In this document: piece by piece, positions 18,283 through 25,989 of the stretch | Layout of the letters: each line of letters begins with the position of its first letter | Numbering within the stretch: the first letter of the stretch is position 1 | Source: an uncultured Sphingomonadaceae bacterium | Lineage (GTDB): Bacteria; Pseudomonadota; Alphaproteobacteria; Sphingomonadales; Sphingomonadaceae | Length of the DNA: 64,000 nucleotides | NCBI GenBank assembly: GCA_947493195.1 | Contig: CANLQG010000003.1 | Coordinates: 124,001 to 188,000 of the forward strand | Reading direction: 5' to 3' | Program-made: the position numbers and the translations under genes | The notes under the pieces: generated by a model | The model's input: the letters and a program-made list of their open reading frames with translations, nothing else | Databases searched by the model: none | What the model was told of the DNA's origin: nothing

Positions 18283-19731
18283 ATGAGCACCAAGGACACA
18301 TTTCTTTCTGCCGCAGCGCAGCTGCTGGGCGAACGTGGCTTCACCACCGATGCCGACATGATCAGCCCATGGCTGACCGACTGGCGCGGACGGTTCACAG
18401 GGCGGGCGCTGGGGATGGCCTCCCCCGCCGACACGCAGCAGGTCGCGGCCCTGGTGCGGCTGTGCGGAGACCACGGCGTGCCCATCGTGCCGCAGGGCGG
18501 CAACAGCGGCATGTCGGGTGGCGCCACGCCGGACAAGACCGGCGATGCGATAGTGCTGTCGCTGCGCCGGATGGACAAGGTGCGCCGCTTCGATGTCGAT
18601 GCGCGGCAGATCACCTGCGATGCCGGCATGATCCTCCAAACACTGCACGAAGCCGTGGAAGGGGAAAACCTGCGCTTCCCGCTAATGCTGGGAGGCAAGG
18701 GTTCTGCAACAATTGGCGGGCTGATCTCCACCAATGCCGGGGGAACCCAGGTGCTGCGCCATGGCTCAATGCGATCCCAGGTGCTGGGGATTGAAGCGGT
18801 CATGGCGGATGGAACCGTGTTCGATTTGCTGCGACCACTGAAAAAGGACAACCGCGGGTTCGACCTCAAACAACTGCTGATCGGCTCCGAGGGGACGCTG
18901 GGCATCGTCACTGCGGCGACGCTGCGCCTGCTGCCTGCGCTGGCCGACCGGGCGGTGCTCTGGGCAGGCCTTGGCGACATTCGCGATGCGCGCAAGTTGC
19001 TGCTGCATGCTGAACACGTGGCTGGCGATGCGCTGGAGGGCTTCGAAGTCATGCCGCGCCACTCGCTTGACGCCGTTCTGGCGCACAGTGCCAATGCTCG
19101 CGCGCCCTTGCAGGATGCGCACCAGTGGAACGCGTTGATCGAACTGACTGCAGATGCTTCAGATGCGGACGCCTTGTCCGCCCTCGCCCAACGGCTGCTG
19201 GAAAGCGCGTTCGAGCAAGAACTGGTGGCCGATGCCACCATCGCCCGCAATGAAGCCCAGGCAGAAGCGTTCTGGATGCTGCGCGACGGGATCGCCCCGG
19301 CAGAACGCGCACTTGGCCCGGCGATGCAACACGATATCTCGGTGCCGGTGGCCGACATGGCGGAATTCGTGGCGGACGCCGTGCCCAAGGTGGAAAGCGC
19401 TTTTCCCGGCACCACCGCCGTTGCTTTCGGGCACCTTGGTGACGGCAACGTCCATTTCCACGTCCTTGCCCCGCGAGGTGCGATGCCCGGCGAATGGGAA
19501 GAGAACGAAGGCAAGGCGATCAGCGCTTTCGTGCACGATCAGGTCACGGCCTGGAAAGGCTCCATCAGCGCCGAACACGGCATTGGGCAACTGAAGCGGG
19601 ACGAACTGGCAAGGCTGGGCGATCCGGCGCAGCTGGCCATCATGCGACAGGTTAAGCAGGCGCTCGACCCCAGAGGCCTGCTCAATCCGGGCAAGCTGGT
19701 GCCGCTTGAAACGGGGACAGAACCTCTTTAA
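18283..19731 (+). CDS. FAD-linked 2-hydroxyacid dehydrogenase (GlcD / D-2-hydroxyglutarate dehydrogenase type)
   Basis: A 482-residue flavoprotein with an N-terminal PCMH-type FAD-binding domain (PQGGNSGMSGGATPD and ATIGGLISTNAGGTQVLRHG). A C-terminal FAD-oxidase domain follows, with the metal-ligand segment GHLGDGNVHFHV and the end SAEHGIGQLKRDEL. The family oxidises D-lactate, glycolate or D-2-hydroxyglutarate. Length and motifs fit the D-2-hydroxyglutarate/D-lactate group, but the substrate is not certain. The ATG at 18283 gives the common MSTKDTF-type start. Confidence 0.88.
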   Translation: MSTKDTFLSAAAQLLGERGFTTDADMISPWLTDWRGRFTGRALGMASPADTQQVAALVRLCGDHGVPIVPQGGNSGMSGGATPDKTGDAIVLSLRRMDKVRRFDVDARQITCDAGMILQTLHEAVEGENLRFPLMLGGKGSATIGGLISTNAGGTQVLRHGSMRSQVLGIEAVMADGTVFDLLRPLKKDNRGFDLKQLLIGSEGTLGIVTAATLRLLPALADRAVLWAGLGDIRDARKLLLHAEHVAGDALEGFEVMPRHSLDAVLAHSANARAPLQDAHQWNALIELTADASDADALSALAQRLLESAFEQELVADATIARNEAQAEAFWMLRDGIAPAERALGPAMQHDISVPVADMAEFVADAVPKVESAFPGTTAVAFGHLGDGNVHFHVLAPRGAMPGEWEENEGKAISAFVHDQVTAWKGSISAEHGIGQLKRDELARLGDPAQLAIMRQVKQALDPRGLLNPGKLVPLETGTEPL

Positions 19732-19763
19732 GGCCGCGCCGGACGAAATTCACGAAAGCCAAC

Positions 19764-19797
19764 TTCGGATGCCGGCCAAGCTGCCGGGAAATCCGAA
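19764..19797 (+). repeat. stem-loop in the sapC leader
   Basis: An outer stem TTCGGAT/ATCCGAA (19764-19770 with 19791-19797) encloses an inner CCGGC/GCCGG stem (19772-19776 with 19783-19787). No T-run follows, so it is either a leader structure of the gene starting at 19817 or a 3' end of the oxidoreductase transcript. Confidence 0.45.
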
Positions 19798-19816
19798 TGC
19801 AACCTGATCGGAGAGT

Positions 19817-20641
19817 ATGATGGCCAGCGCGCCGAAAGCCAGTTTGCCCGTGTTCTACAAGGAACTAATTCCCCTTAACAGCAACGATCATGGCGACTGG
19901 AATGCGCGCACGGTCGACAAGGCACCCTGGGTTGCCGGCCAGCACGCCATTCCGCTGACCGTTGAGGAATTTCCCTCCGCGCAGCGCAATTTCCCCATCG
20001 TCTTCTCCGCCGGTGACCGCTCCGTACCGCTGGCACTGATGGGCCTTAACGAAGGCGTGAACGTTTTCTTCGACGAAGACGGCGCACCGCGCGACGATAT
20101 GCCGCCGTACATTCCGGCCTATATCCGCCGCTATCCCTTCCTGCTGGCAAAGCTGGACCAGAATTCCGACAACCTTTCGCTTTGCTTCGACCCGTCGAGC
20201 GATCTTGTCGGCAAGTTCGATGAGGGCCACCCCCTCTTCACCGGCGACAAGGAACCAAGCGAGCACGTGAAGGGCCTGCTGCAGTTCTGCGAGAAGTTCG
20301 AGGAAGCCGGCAACCGCACCCAGTTGTTCATGAAGGAACTGGAAGATCACGACCTGCTGATGGACGGCGAGATCGCGATCAACCGTGCCGACAACCCCGA
20401 TCAGCCGTTCATCTATCGCGGTTTCCGCATGGTGAACCAAGACAAGCTGCGCGAACTGCGCGGCGACCAGCTGCGCAAGTGGAACGAGAACGGCCTGCTG
20501 CCGCTTATCTTCGCTCACCTGTTCTCGCTTGACCTCATGCGAAACATCTTCGCGCGCCAGGTCGAAATCGGCAAGGGTCCGCAGGGTATGGCCGCAGCCG
20601 GAAACGCGGCGAAGGCCGATACCCCCAGGAAGAAGAAATAA
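19817..20641 (+). CDS. SapC-family protein
   Basis: A 274-residue soluble protein of the SapC family, recognised by FYKELIPLNSNDHGDW near the start and by the PALMGL-like, FDEDG, and PPYIPAYIRRYPF segments. The family was named from a Campylobacter S-layer locus. In sphingomonads and caulobacters SapC genes usually sit beside TonB-dependent receptors and tryptophan halogenases; here the gene stands alone. The function is unresolved. The C-terminus is lysine-rich. A clear terminator follows at 20695. Confidence 0.85.
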   Translation: MMASAPKASLPVFYKELIPLNSNDHGDWNARTVDKAPWVAGQHAIPLTVEEFPSAQRNFPIVFSAGDRSVPLALMGLNEGVNVFFDEDGAPRDDMPPYIPAYIRRYPFLLAKLDQNSDNLSLCFDPSSDLVGKFDEGHPLFTGDKEPSEHVKGLLQFCEKFEEAGNRTQLFMKELEDHDLLMDGEIAINRADNPDQPFIYRGFRMVNQDKLRELRGDQLRKWNENGLLPLIFAHLFSLDLMRNIFARQVEIGKGPQGMAAAGNAAKADTPRKKK

Positions 20642-20694
20642 GCGCCTGAAGGCAACGCCGACGAGGCGCGCTGTTTTCGCGACGAAACATTGAC

Positions 20695-20724
20695 AGGGGC
20701 GGCTCTTCGGGGTCGCCCCTTTTT
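20695..20724 (+). terminator. Rho-independent terminator of sapC
   Basis: AGGGGCG (20695-20701) pairs with CGCCCCT (20714-20720), followed directly by four more T residues. Confidence 0.8.
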
Positions 20725-20733
20725 CGTGTGATC

Positions 20734-20761
20734 TTGAAACATTTGCCCGCAGACTTATCTT
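20734..20761 (+). promoter_or_regulatory. sigma-70 promoter of the candidate small RNA
   Basis: TTGAAA (20734-20739), a 16-base spacer and TATCTT (20756-20761) form a good housekeeping promoter. It lies just after the sapC terminator, and its predicted start is near 20768. Confidence 0.65.
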
Positions 20762-20767
20762 TGATTT

Positions 20768-20872
20768 GTCCGACCGGCGCTCCCCTCATGGCCCGGTCGG
20801 ATAGGTATGCTTCTGCATACCTCCTCCCTGAACCTTGGCCGCCTCGTGCTTAACGCACGGGGCGGTTTTTTC
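20768..20872 (+). ncRNA. candidate trans-acting small RNA with anti-Shine-Dalgarno segments
   Basis: About 105 bases with no open frame, bounded by a promoter and a terminator of its own. Hairpin 1 is CCGACCGG/CCGGTCGG (20770-20777 with 20793-20800), and its loop contains CTCCCCTC. Hairpin 2 is GGTATGC/GCATACC (20804-20810 with 20815-20821). An unpaired C-rich segment with CTCCTCCCT (about 20820-20830) follows. Hairpin 3 is an 11-bp terminator stem (20840-20850 with 20856-20866, one G-T pair) followed by six T residues. C-rich loops complementary to ribosome sites are typical of alphaproteobacterial regulatory RNAs such as the CcsR/alpha-r14 group; identity with any named family is not claimed. 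Confidence 0.7.
20840..20872 (+). terminator. Rho-independent terminator of the small RNA
   Basis: CCGCCTCGTGC and GCACGGGGCGG form an 11-bp stem with a TTAAC loop, followed by six T residues. The orientation is plus, so it cannot serve the amidohydrolase gene that ends at 20877 on the minus strand. Confidence 0.85.
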
Positions 20873-20876
20873 TTGG

Positions 20877-21824
20877 CTATTCAGCAGCCTGCGCGAAGCC
20901 GTTCGCACCCTTCGCAACCTCGTCAGCCAGCCGCAGGACAAGCGCGGAGAGCAGCTGCGAGACGGCCTCGATACCCTCGCCCGGCTCCCGCAACTGGCGA
21001 TCGAGGTAGGTCGTGCGGCAAACCTCCAGTTGCATTGCGGAAATTCCGCGCGCCGGCGCGCCGTGACGGTCCAGCACGTAGCCGCCAGCGTAGGGGCGGT
21101 TGTGGGCAGCGCGCACGCCTCGCTCCTCAAAATGATCGAGCGCGGCAGACACCAGAGTGCTCTCGCACGAGGCCCCGAAGCGGTCGCCTACGACATAATC
21201 GACAGCGGCCCCCTCGCCCGCTTTCGGCCCAAGGGGAGGCATCGAATGAAGGTCCAGCAGCAACGCCCCGCCCCACTTGTCGCGCAAGGCTTCCAGCGTC
21301 TGCGACAAGGCAAGGTGATAGGGCGTGTGTACCTGGTCGATCCGCTTAGCCAGTTCCGCCGATGGCAGGCGCTGGCGCCACAGTTCGCCCAGCCCTGGCA
21401 AGCGCCGCGGAACCAGACCGAGCCCGCTGCGCGACCTGCGCCCCGCCGCAAGGCGCGAGCGCACGAACCCTGTATGAGAGCCGGACACCATTTCCCAGTC
21501 CACATCCTCCGGCGAGCGGTTGAGATCGATCATCGCCCTTGGCGCACTGGCCACCAGCAGGGTGGCCCCCGTCGCCTCGCCCACGCCCCGTGCGATCAGG
21601 TCGACGTAGCGGTCCTCCAGCCGGGGCGCGGCCTCGGCGGGGTGGCGCATGCGGTTTATGAGGCTGAGCGGATAGCCACGTCCTGCATGCGGCACTGCGA
21701 TCAGTACCGGCAGGGCCAGCGCGTTCCGGCGGTGCATAACGAACGCGGGCTGGCCGTCCCCCCCGGGGATCAGGCCGCCTTCATGCGAATGCGAATCGTT
21801 TGGGCCGGATGGACTGTGATTCAT
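20877..21824 (-). CDS. N-formylglutamate amidohydrolase family protein
   Basis: A 315-residue protein of the FGase family. It has VLIAVPHAGRGYP-like and RLEDRYVDLIA segments near the start, then LLDLHSMPP with metal ligands and NRPYAGGYVLDRHG. Classical members hydrolyse N-formylglutamate at the end of histidine degradation. No hut genes are nearby, so the natural substrate may be another N-formyl or N-acyl amino acid. The N-terminal 25 residues are polar and poorly conserved in kind. Confidence 0.85.
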   Translation of the reverse strand: MNHSPSGPNDSHSHEGGLIPGGDGQPAFVMHRRNALALPVLIAVPHAGRGYPLSLINRMRHPAEAAPRLEDRYVDLIARGVGEATGATLLVASAPRAMIDLNRSPEDVDWEMVSGSHTGFVRSRLAAGRRSRSGLGLVPRRLPGLGELWRQRLPSAELAKRIDQVHTPYHLALSQTLEALRDKWGGALLLDLHSMPPLGPKAGEGAAVDYVVGDRFGASCESTLVSAALDHFEERGVRAAHNRPYAGGYVLDRHGAPARGISAMQLEVCRTTYLDRQLREPGEGIEAVSQLLSALVLRLADEVAKGANGFAQAAE

Positions 21825-21983
21825 GTGGGTATCAGTGCTGGCGACGAAGGCTTAGCATGTCAAAGGCGGCGTGGATTGCTTTTGCCTGTCCCATTGCAGG
21901 TCAGGTGCTTTCAGGGGGCAGATTTTTAACGGGACTGTGCCTAGAGACGACTTTCACACAGACTGACTGGAAGAGAAAGAAGT

Positions 21984-22358
21984 ATGATCCGAATCCTGCT
22001 GGCCGAAGACGATACTGCGATGCGCACTTACCTGACGCGCGCGCTGGAGCAGGCTGGCTTTTCGGTCGTCGCTGTTTCCTGCGGTACCGAGGCGATGCCC
22101 CTGCTGGAGACCGAGATCTACGACCTGCTGCTTTCCGACATCGTGATGCCCGAAATGGATGGTATCGAACTGGCCCAGCGCTGCAACGAACTGAGCCCCT
22201 CGACCAAGGTAATGTTCATCACCGGGTTTGCCGCCGTGGCGCTGAAGGCCAACCGCGAAACGCCCCACGCCAAGATGCTCTCCAAGCCCTTCCACTTGAA
22301 GGATCTGGTGCTGGAAGTGGAGCGCATGTTCGAAGATAATGCCGTCGCTTCGCTCTGA
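21984..22358 (+). CDS. cpdR: cell-cycle response regulator CpdR
   Basis: A 124-residue stand-alone receiver domain with acidic pocket E8-D9-D10, phosphoacceptor D52 in LLSDIVMPEMDG, the T/A switch in FITGFAAVA, and the invariant lysine in LSKPFHLKDLV. The start MIRILLAEDD and the FHLKDLV end match CpdR of Caulobacter and relatives. When unphosphorylated, CpdR primes ClpXP to degrade CtrA-pathway proteins; it is phosphorylated through CckA and ChpT. The cckA gene is at 49.5-51.9 kb of this window. Confidence 0.88.
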   Translation: MIRILLAEDDTAMRTYLTRALEQAGFSVVAVSCGTEAMPLLETEIYDLLLSDIVMPEMDGIELAQRCNELSPSTKVMFITGFAAVALKANRETPHAKMLSKPFHLKDLVLEVERMFEDNAVASL

Positions 22359-22445
22359 CGCGAAAGTAGGCTCTTGCGAAACGGACAAGGCGGCGCTAGA
22401 TGGCCCGCCTGCCGCCCGAACAAGGCGGCAACACCCGAATGGTGT

Positions 22446-22520
22446 GGGCGTATAGCTCAGTGGTAGAGCACTATGTTGACATCGTAGGGGTCGCAAGTTC
22501 AATCCTTGCTACGCCCACCA
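22446..22520 (+). tRNA. tRNA-Val (anticodon GAC)
   Basis: A complete 75-base cloverleaf. The acceptor stem is GGGCGTA (22446-22452) with TACGCCC (22510-22516), and the D stem is GCTC/GAGC. The anticodon stem CTATG/CGTAG carries loop TTGACAT, so the anticodon is GAC. The T arm is GCAAG-TTCAATC-CTTGC, followed by discriminator A and an encoded CCA end. Confidence 0.97.
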
Positions 22521-22544
22521 TTCGTACTCCCCTATACTGACAGA

Positions 22545-22991
22545 TCAGTTGCCACGGCCAGCCTCGGCCTCGATGCGCTCCTGCGCTTCGCGGTCCATCT
22601 GCTCCAGTTCGCGAATGGTCTGCTCGATGGCCTTGTGGTGCTCTTTCAGTTCCACGAGGCGCTCGTTAATCCGCGACTTGAGGTGCTGCATCTGGCCAAC
22701 GGTCCCGCTCTCGCCTTCATAGAGCGAGAGGAATTCGCCGATCTCGCGAATACTGAAGCCCAGGCGTTTGCCGCGCATGATCAGTTGCATGCGGCCCATC
22801 TCACGCCGAGAGTAGACGCGCATGGAGCCCACGCGACCCGGCTGGATCAGGCCCTTGTCCTCATAAAAGCGCAAGGTGCGCTGGGTGACCCCGAGTGCTT
22901 CGGACGCTTCCGCAATACTTTTCAGATCGCCCTGCTTCATATCCTCGAAACCGGGCAGGCTGTCGGTGAAGCTTTCCTGCTCTTCACTCAT
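22545..22991 (-). CDS. MerR-family regulator of fatty-acid genes
   Basis: A 148-residue MerR protein. The N-terminal winged helix (ALGVTQRTLRFYEDKGLI, about residues 33-50) is followed by RRYSRREM-like wing residues, a long coiled-coil dimer helix, and an arginine/glutamate-rich tail. There is no metal-binding cysteine set at the end. Its start overlaps the fadD stop by four bases, so it is probably co-transcribed with fadD. It resembles the LiuR-type MerR proteins that repress acyl-CoA degradation genes. A palindrome at 24762-24775 is its likely operator. Confidence 0.85.
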   Translation of the reverse strand: MSEEQESFTDSLPGFEDMKQGDLKSIAEASEALGVTQRTLRFYEDKGLIQPGRVGSMRVYSRREMGRMQLIMRGKRLGFSIREIGEFLSLYEGESGTVGQMQHLKSRINERLVELKEHHKAIEQTIRELEQMDREAQERIEAEAGRGN

Positions 22992-24700
22992 ACAGCTTCC
23001 TTCCCGGCAGCCGCTTCGCGCTTGGCCTTTTCCTCAGCCACCAGCGCCTTCTTCTCCAACTTTCCGACCAGCGTCTTGGGCAGTTCGTCGCGGAATTCGT
23101 AGGCGTCGGGCATTTCGATGGGGTTGAGGCGCATCTTGAGGAACTGGTGGAGCGTCGCCGCATCCAGCTCCTCCCCTTCGTGCAGCGCGATGAAAAGCTT
23201 TGGCGCCTCACCCCGGTAGTCATCGGGAATGCCGATGGCGACGGCTTCCTTCACCGCAGGATGCTCATAGGCGGCATCTTCGATCATGCGCGGATAGACA
23301 TTGTACCCGCTGCACAGGATCAGGTCCTTGATGCGATCGACAATGAAGAGGTAGCCGTCCTCGTCCAGATAGCCGATGTCGCCTGTTCGCAAGGCACCGT
23401 CGATGAAAGTCTCTTCGGTCGCGCCGGGGCGGTTCCAGTAGCCTTTCATAAGCTGCGGACCGCGCGCGCAGATTTCGCCGCGCTCGCCCTGGGGCATGAT
23501 CTTGCCGGTTTCCGGATCGCGGATTTCCACCACCGTGTGCGGGAATGCCGGCCCGGCGGAGTTTTCCTTCACCGGCGTGCGTCCAAGCAGGGGATTGCTG
23601 GTGATGATCGGAGAAGCTTCGGTCAGGCCATATCCTTCGGAAACCGGTGAACCGGTGCGCTTCTCGTATTGCAGGCGCACTTCCAGCGGCAACGGAGCGC
23701 CCCCGGAAATGCTGGTGCGGACCCCGGAAAGATCGGGCACCTTGTCATCCGGTAGCGAGCCCAGCGCATTGTAGATGGTCGGCACACCGAACATCATCGT
23801 GGGCGGCTTGCGCTTGATGGTGGCCAGCACCTCGTCCATCTCGAAGCGCGGCAGCAGGACCAACTCGGCAGCCACTTCGACGCCGAAATTCAGCACGCAG
23901 GTAAGCGCGAAGACATGGAACAGCGGCAGCACGCCCAGCGTGCGCTCCTGCTGGTCGCGCTCCTCCCCGATGTGAAGCAGCATCTGCGCCGAGTTGGCGG
24001 CAAGGCTGGCGTGTGTGAGCATGGCACCCTTTGGCTGCCCGGTCGTTCCCCCTGTATACTGCAGGACCGCCACATCATGCGGATCCTGCGGAACCTTGCG
24101 GAGATCGGCCTTGTGGGCAGCAAGATCGGCGTAATCGGAATAGACGATGCCATCGCGCTTGCTGGCAAGCGACGAACGCTTAAGCGTGCGCAGCCCCACA
24201 CTTTTCCAGAACGGCAGGACATCGGCCATCGAGCACAGCACGATGCGCTCCATCGCGCTACCATCCGCGCCCCACGCATTGGCGACCTTGGAATGCAGCT
24301 GCTCCAGATCGGGGACGGCCACCATCCTGGCGCCAGAGTTGGTGATGAGAAACTCGACCTCGCTATCGGAATAAAGCGGGTTCAACTGCACCACGATGCC
24401 CCCGGCACGAAGGACAGCATAGTAGAGGATAATCGAATAGGGCGTGTTGGGCAGGCAAAGGCCGAACCGGTCGTCCTTTTCGAGACCAAGGGCCTGAAGC
24501 CCCGTGGCAACCCTTTCCACTTCCGCGCCAAGTTCGCCGTAGGTATATTCCCGGCCAAGAAAGTCGATGGCCACGCGATCGGGAAACTCGCTGATCGCGC
24601 GGTCGAACGCTTCGGTCAGCAGACGCGGACGCAGGTTCCCTTCCGCATCCAGGATCCGGCTGGGATCAAGCGGGTGAGACGTAACCGCCGCGTCGTTCAT
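22988..24700 (-). CDS. fadD: long-chain fatty-acid-CoA ligase
   Basis: A 570-residue adenylate-forming enzyme that activates fatty acids to acyl-CoA. The ATP-binding P-loop YTGGTTGQPKGA is at 215-226. The later YGLTEASP and the hinge segment GDIGYLDEDGYLFIVDRIKDLI are typical of FadD. The C-terminal catalytic lysine lies in PKTLVGKLEKKAL. The ATG has GGAAAGGA seven bases upstream. It is divergent from the beta-oxidation genes and overlaps the MerR gene. Confidence 0.95.
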   Translation of the reverse strand: MNDAAVTSHPLDPSRILDAEGNLRPRLLTEAFDRAISEFPDRVAIDFLGREYTYGELGAEVERVATGLQALGLEKDDRFGLCLPNTPYSIILYYAVLRAGGIVVQLNPLYSDSEVEFLITNSGARMVAVPDLEQLHSKVANAWGADGSAMERIVLCSMADVLPFWKSVGLRTLKRSSLASKRDGIVYSDYADLAAHKADLRKVPQDPHDVAVLQYTGGTTGQPKGAMLTHASLAANSAQMLLHIGEERDQQERTLGVLPLFHVFALTCVLNFGVEVAAELVLLPRFEMDEVLATIKRKPPTMMFGVPTIYNALGSLPDDKVPDLSGVRTSISGGAPLPLEVRLQYEKRTGSPVSEGYGLTEASPIITSNPLLGRTPVKENSAGPAFPHTVVEIRDPETGKIMPQGERGEICARGPQLMKGYWNRPGATEETFIDGALRTGDIGYLDEDGYLFIVDRIKDLILCSGYNVYPRMIEDAAYEHPAVKEAVAIGIPDDYRGEAPKLFIALHEGEELDAATLHQFLKMRLNPIEMPDAYEFRDELPKTLVGKLEKKALVAEEKAKREAAAGKEAV

Positions 24701-24760
24701 CGAACATCCTTTCCAATGTGGCGCAGCTTTTCACCAAACTGCGTCTTGATTTCATCGTGC

Positions 24761-24791
24761 TTGACGTATACGTCAGGCCACAGACTTTATC
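24761..24791 (+). promoter_or_regulatory. palindromic operator and promoter between fadD and thiolase
   Basis: TGACGTATACGTCA (24762-24775) is a perfect 14-bp palindrome in the divergent region. Its first bases form a TTGACG -35 element (24761-24766), with a TTTATC -10-like element 19 bases downstream (24786-24791). LiuR-type MerR operators share the ACGT-centred arms, so binding by the MerR protein encoded at 22545-22991 is inferred. Confidence 0.6.
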
Positions 24792-24852
24792 GTAACCATT
24801 CGGCGCAAGTCAACAAAGGTCAATGCGCGAAAAAGAAAGGCAGAACAGAACC

Positions 24853-25989
24853 ATGAGTGATGTCGTCATTGCAGGATATGTCCGATCCCCGTTCCACCCC
24901 GCGCATCGCGGCGCGCTGGCCAAGGTTCGGCCGGACGATCTGGCTGCCAACACCGTCAAGGGCCTGATCGAACGCACCGGCGTGAATGCCGAGGATATCG
25001 AGGACCTGCTGATGGGCTGCGCCTTCCCCGAAGGCGAGCAGGGTTTCAATATCGCGCGCCTCGTGGTGCTGCTGGCGGAACTGCCGCTGAGCATCGGTGG
25101 CATGACCATGAACCGCTTCTGCGGATCTTCCATGAGCGCGGTCCACTATGCCGCCGGGCAGATTGCCGCAGGTGCTGGCGAGGTGTTTATCGCCGCAGGC
25201 ATCGAATCGATGAGCCGCGTGCCGATGACCGGATTCAACCCGATGCCGAACCCCGAACTTGCCAAGCGCAGCGCCGCCTACATCGGCATGGGCGACACGG
25301 CGGAGAACGTGGCGAAGAAGTACGAACTTTCGCGCGAATCGCAGGAAAAGTTTGCGCTCGGCAGCCAGAAGAAGGCCGGCGAAGCGGTGCAGAAGGGCTC
25401 CTTCAAGGACGAGATCGTACCTTACACCCTGCCCGATGGCACGGTGATCGACACCGACGGCACGCCGCGTCCCGATACCACCGCCGAAGGTCTGGCTGGT
25501 CTCAAGCTCTCGTTTGACGAGAATGGCACTGTGACTGCCGGTACCGCCTCCCCTCTCACCGATGGCTGTGCCGCCCTGCTGGTTTGCAGCGCGGACTATG
25601 CCGCGAAGAACGGTCTGAAGGTGATGGCGAAGATCAAGTCGATGGCAATTTCCGGCTGCGCGCCCGAAGTCATGGGCCTCGGCCCGGTCGAATCCTCCAA
25701 GAAGGCCCTGTCGCGCGCGGGCCTGACCATCGACGATATCGATATCGTCGAACTCAACGAAGCCTTCTCGAGCCAGTCGCTCGCCTGCATTGGTGACCTC
25801 GGCATCAAGGAAGAGCGCATCAATCTGGATGGCGGCGCGATTGCCATTGGTCACCCGCTGGGTGCCACCGGCGCGCGCATAGTCGGCAAGGCGGCTAGCC
25901 TGCTGCAGCGTGAAGGCAAGACATATGCCCTTTCCACCCAGTGCATTGGTGGTGGCCAGGGCATCGCGACCATCCTGGAGAAAGCATAA
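24853..25989 (+). CDS. fadA: acetyl-CoA acyltransferase (thiolase)
   Basis: A 378-residue thiolase that cleaves 3-ketoacyl-CoA in the last step of beta-oxidation. The nucleophile is C90 in NRFCGSSMSA. The catalytic histidine is in IGHPLGATGARI and the second cysteine in TQCIGGGQG. ATG 24853 is preceded by an AGAAAGG site. The stop overlaps the next ATG (TAATG). The symbol follows its operon partner; a biosynthetic thiolase role is less likely in this context. Confidence 0.93.
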   Translation: MSDVVIAGYVRSPFHPAHRGALAKVRPDDLAANTVKGLIERTGVNAEDIEDLLMGCAFPEGEQGFNIARLVVLLAELPLSIGGMTMNRFCGSSMSAVHYAAGQIAAGAGEVFIAAGIESMSRVPMTGFNPMPNPELAKRSAAYIGMGDTAENVAKKYELSRESQEKFALGSQKKAGEAVQKGSFKDEIVPYTLPDGTVIDTDGTPRPDTTAEGLAGLKLSFDENGTVTAGTASPLTDGCAALLVCSADYAAKNGLKVMAKIKSMAISGCAPEVMGLGPVESSKKALSRAGLTIDDIDIVELNEAFSSQSLACIGDLGIKEERINLDGGAIAIGHPLGATGARIVGKAASLLQREGKTYALSTQCIGGGQGIATILEKA

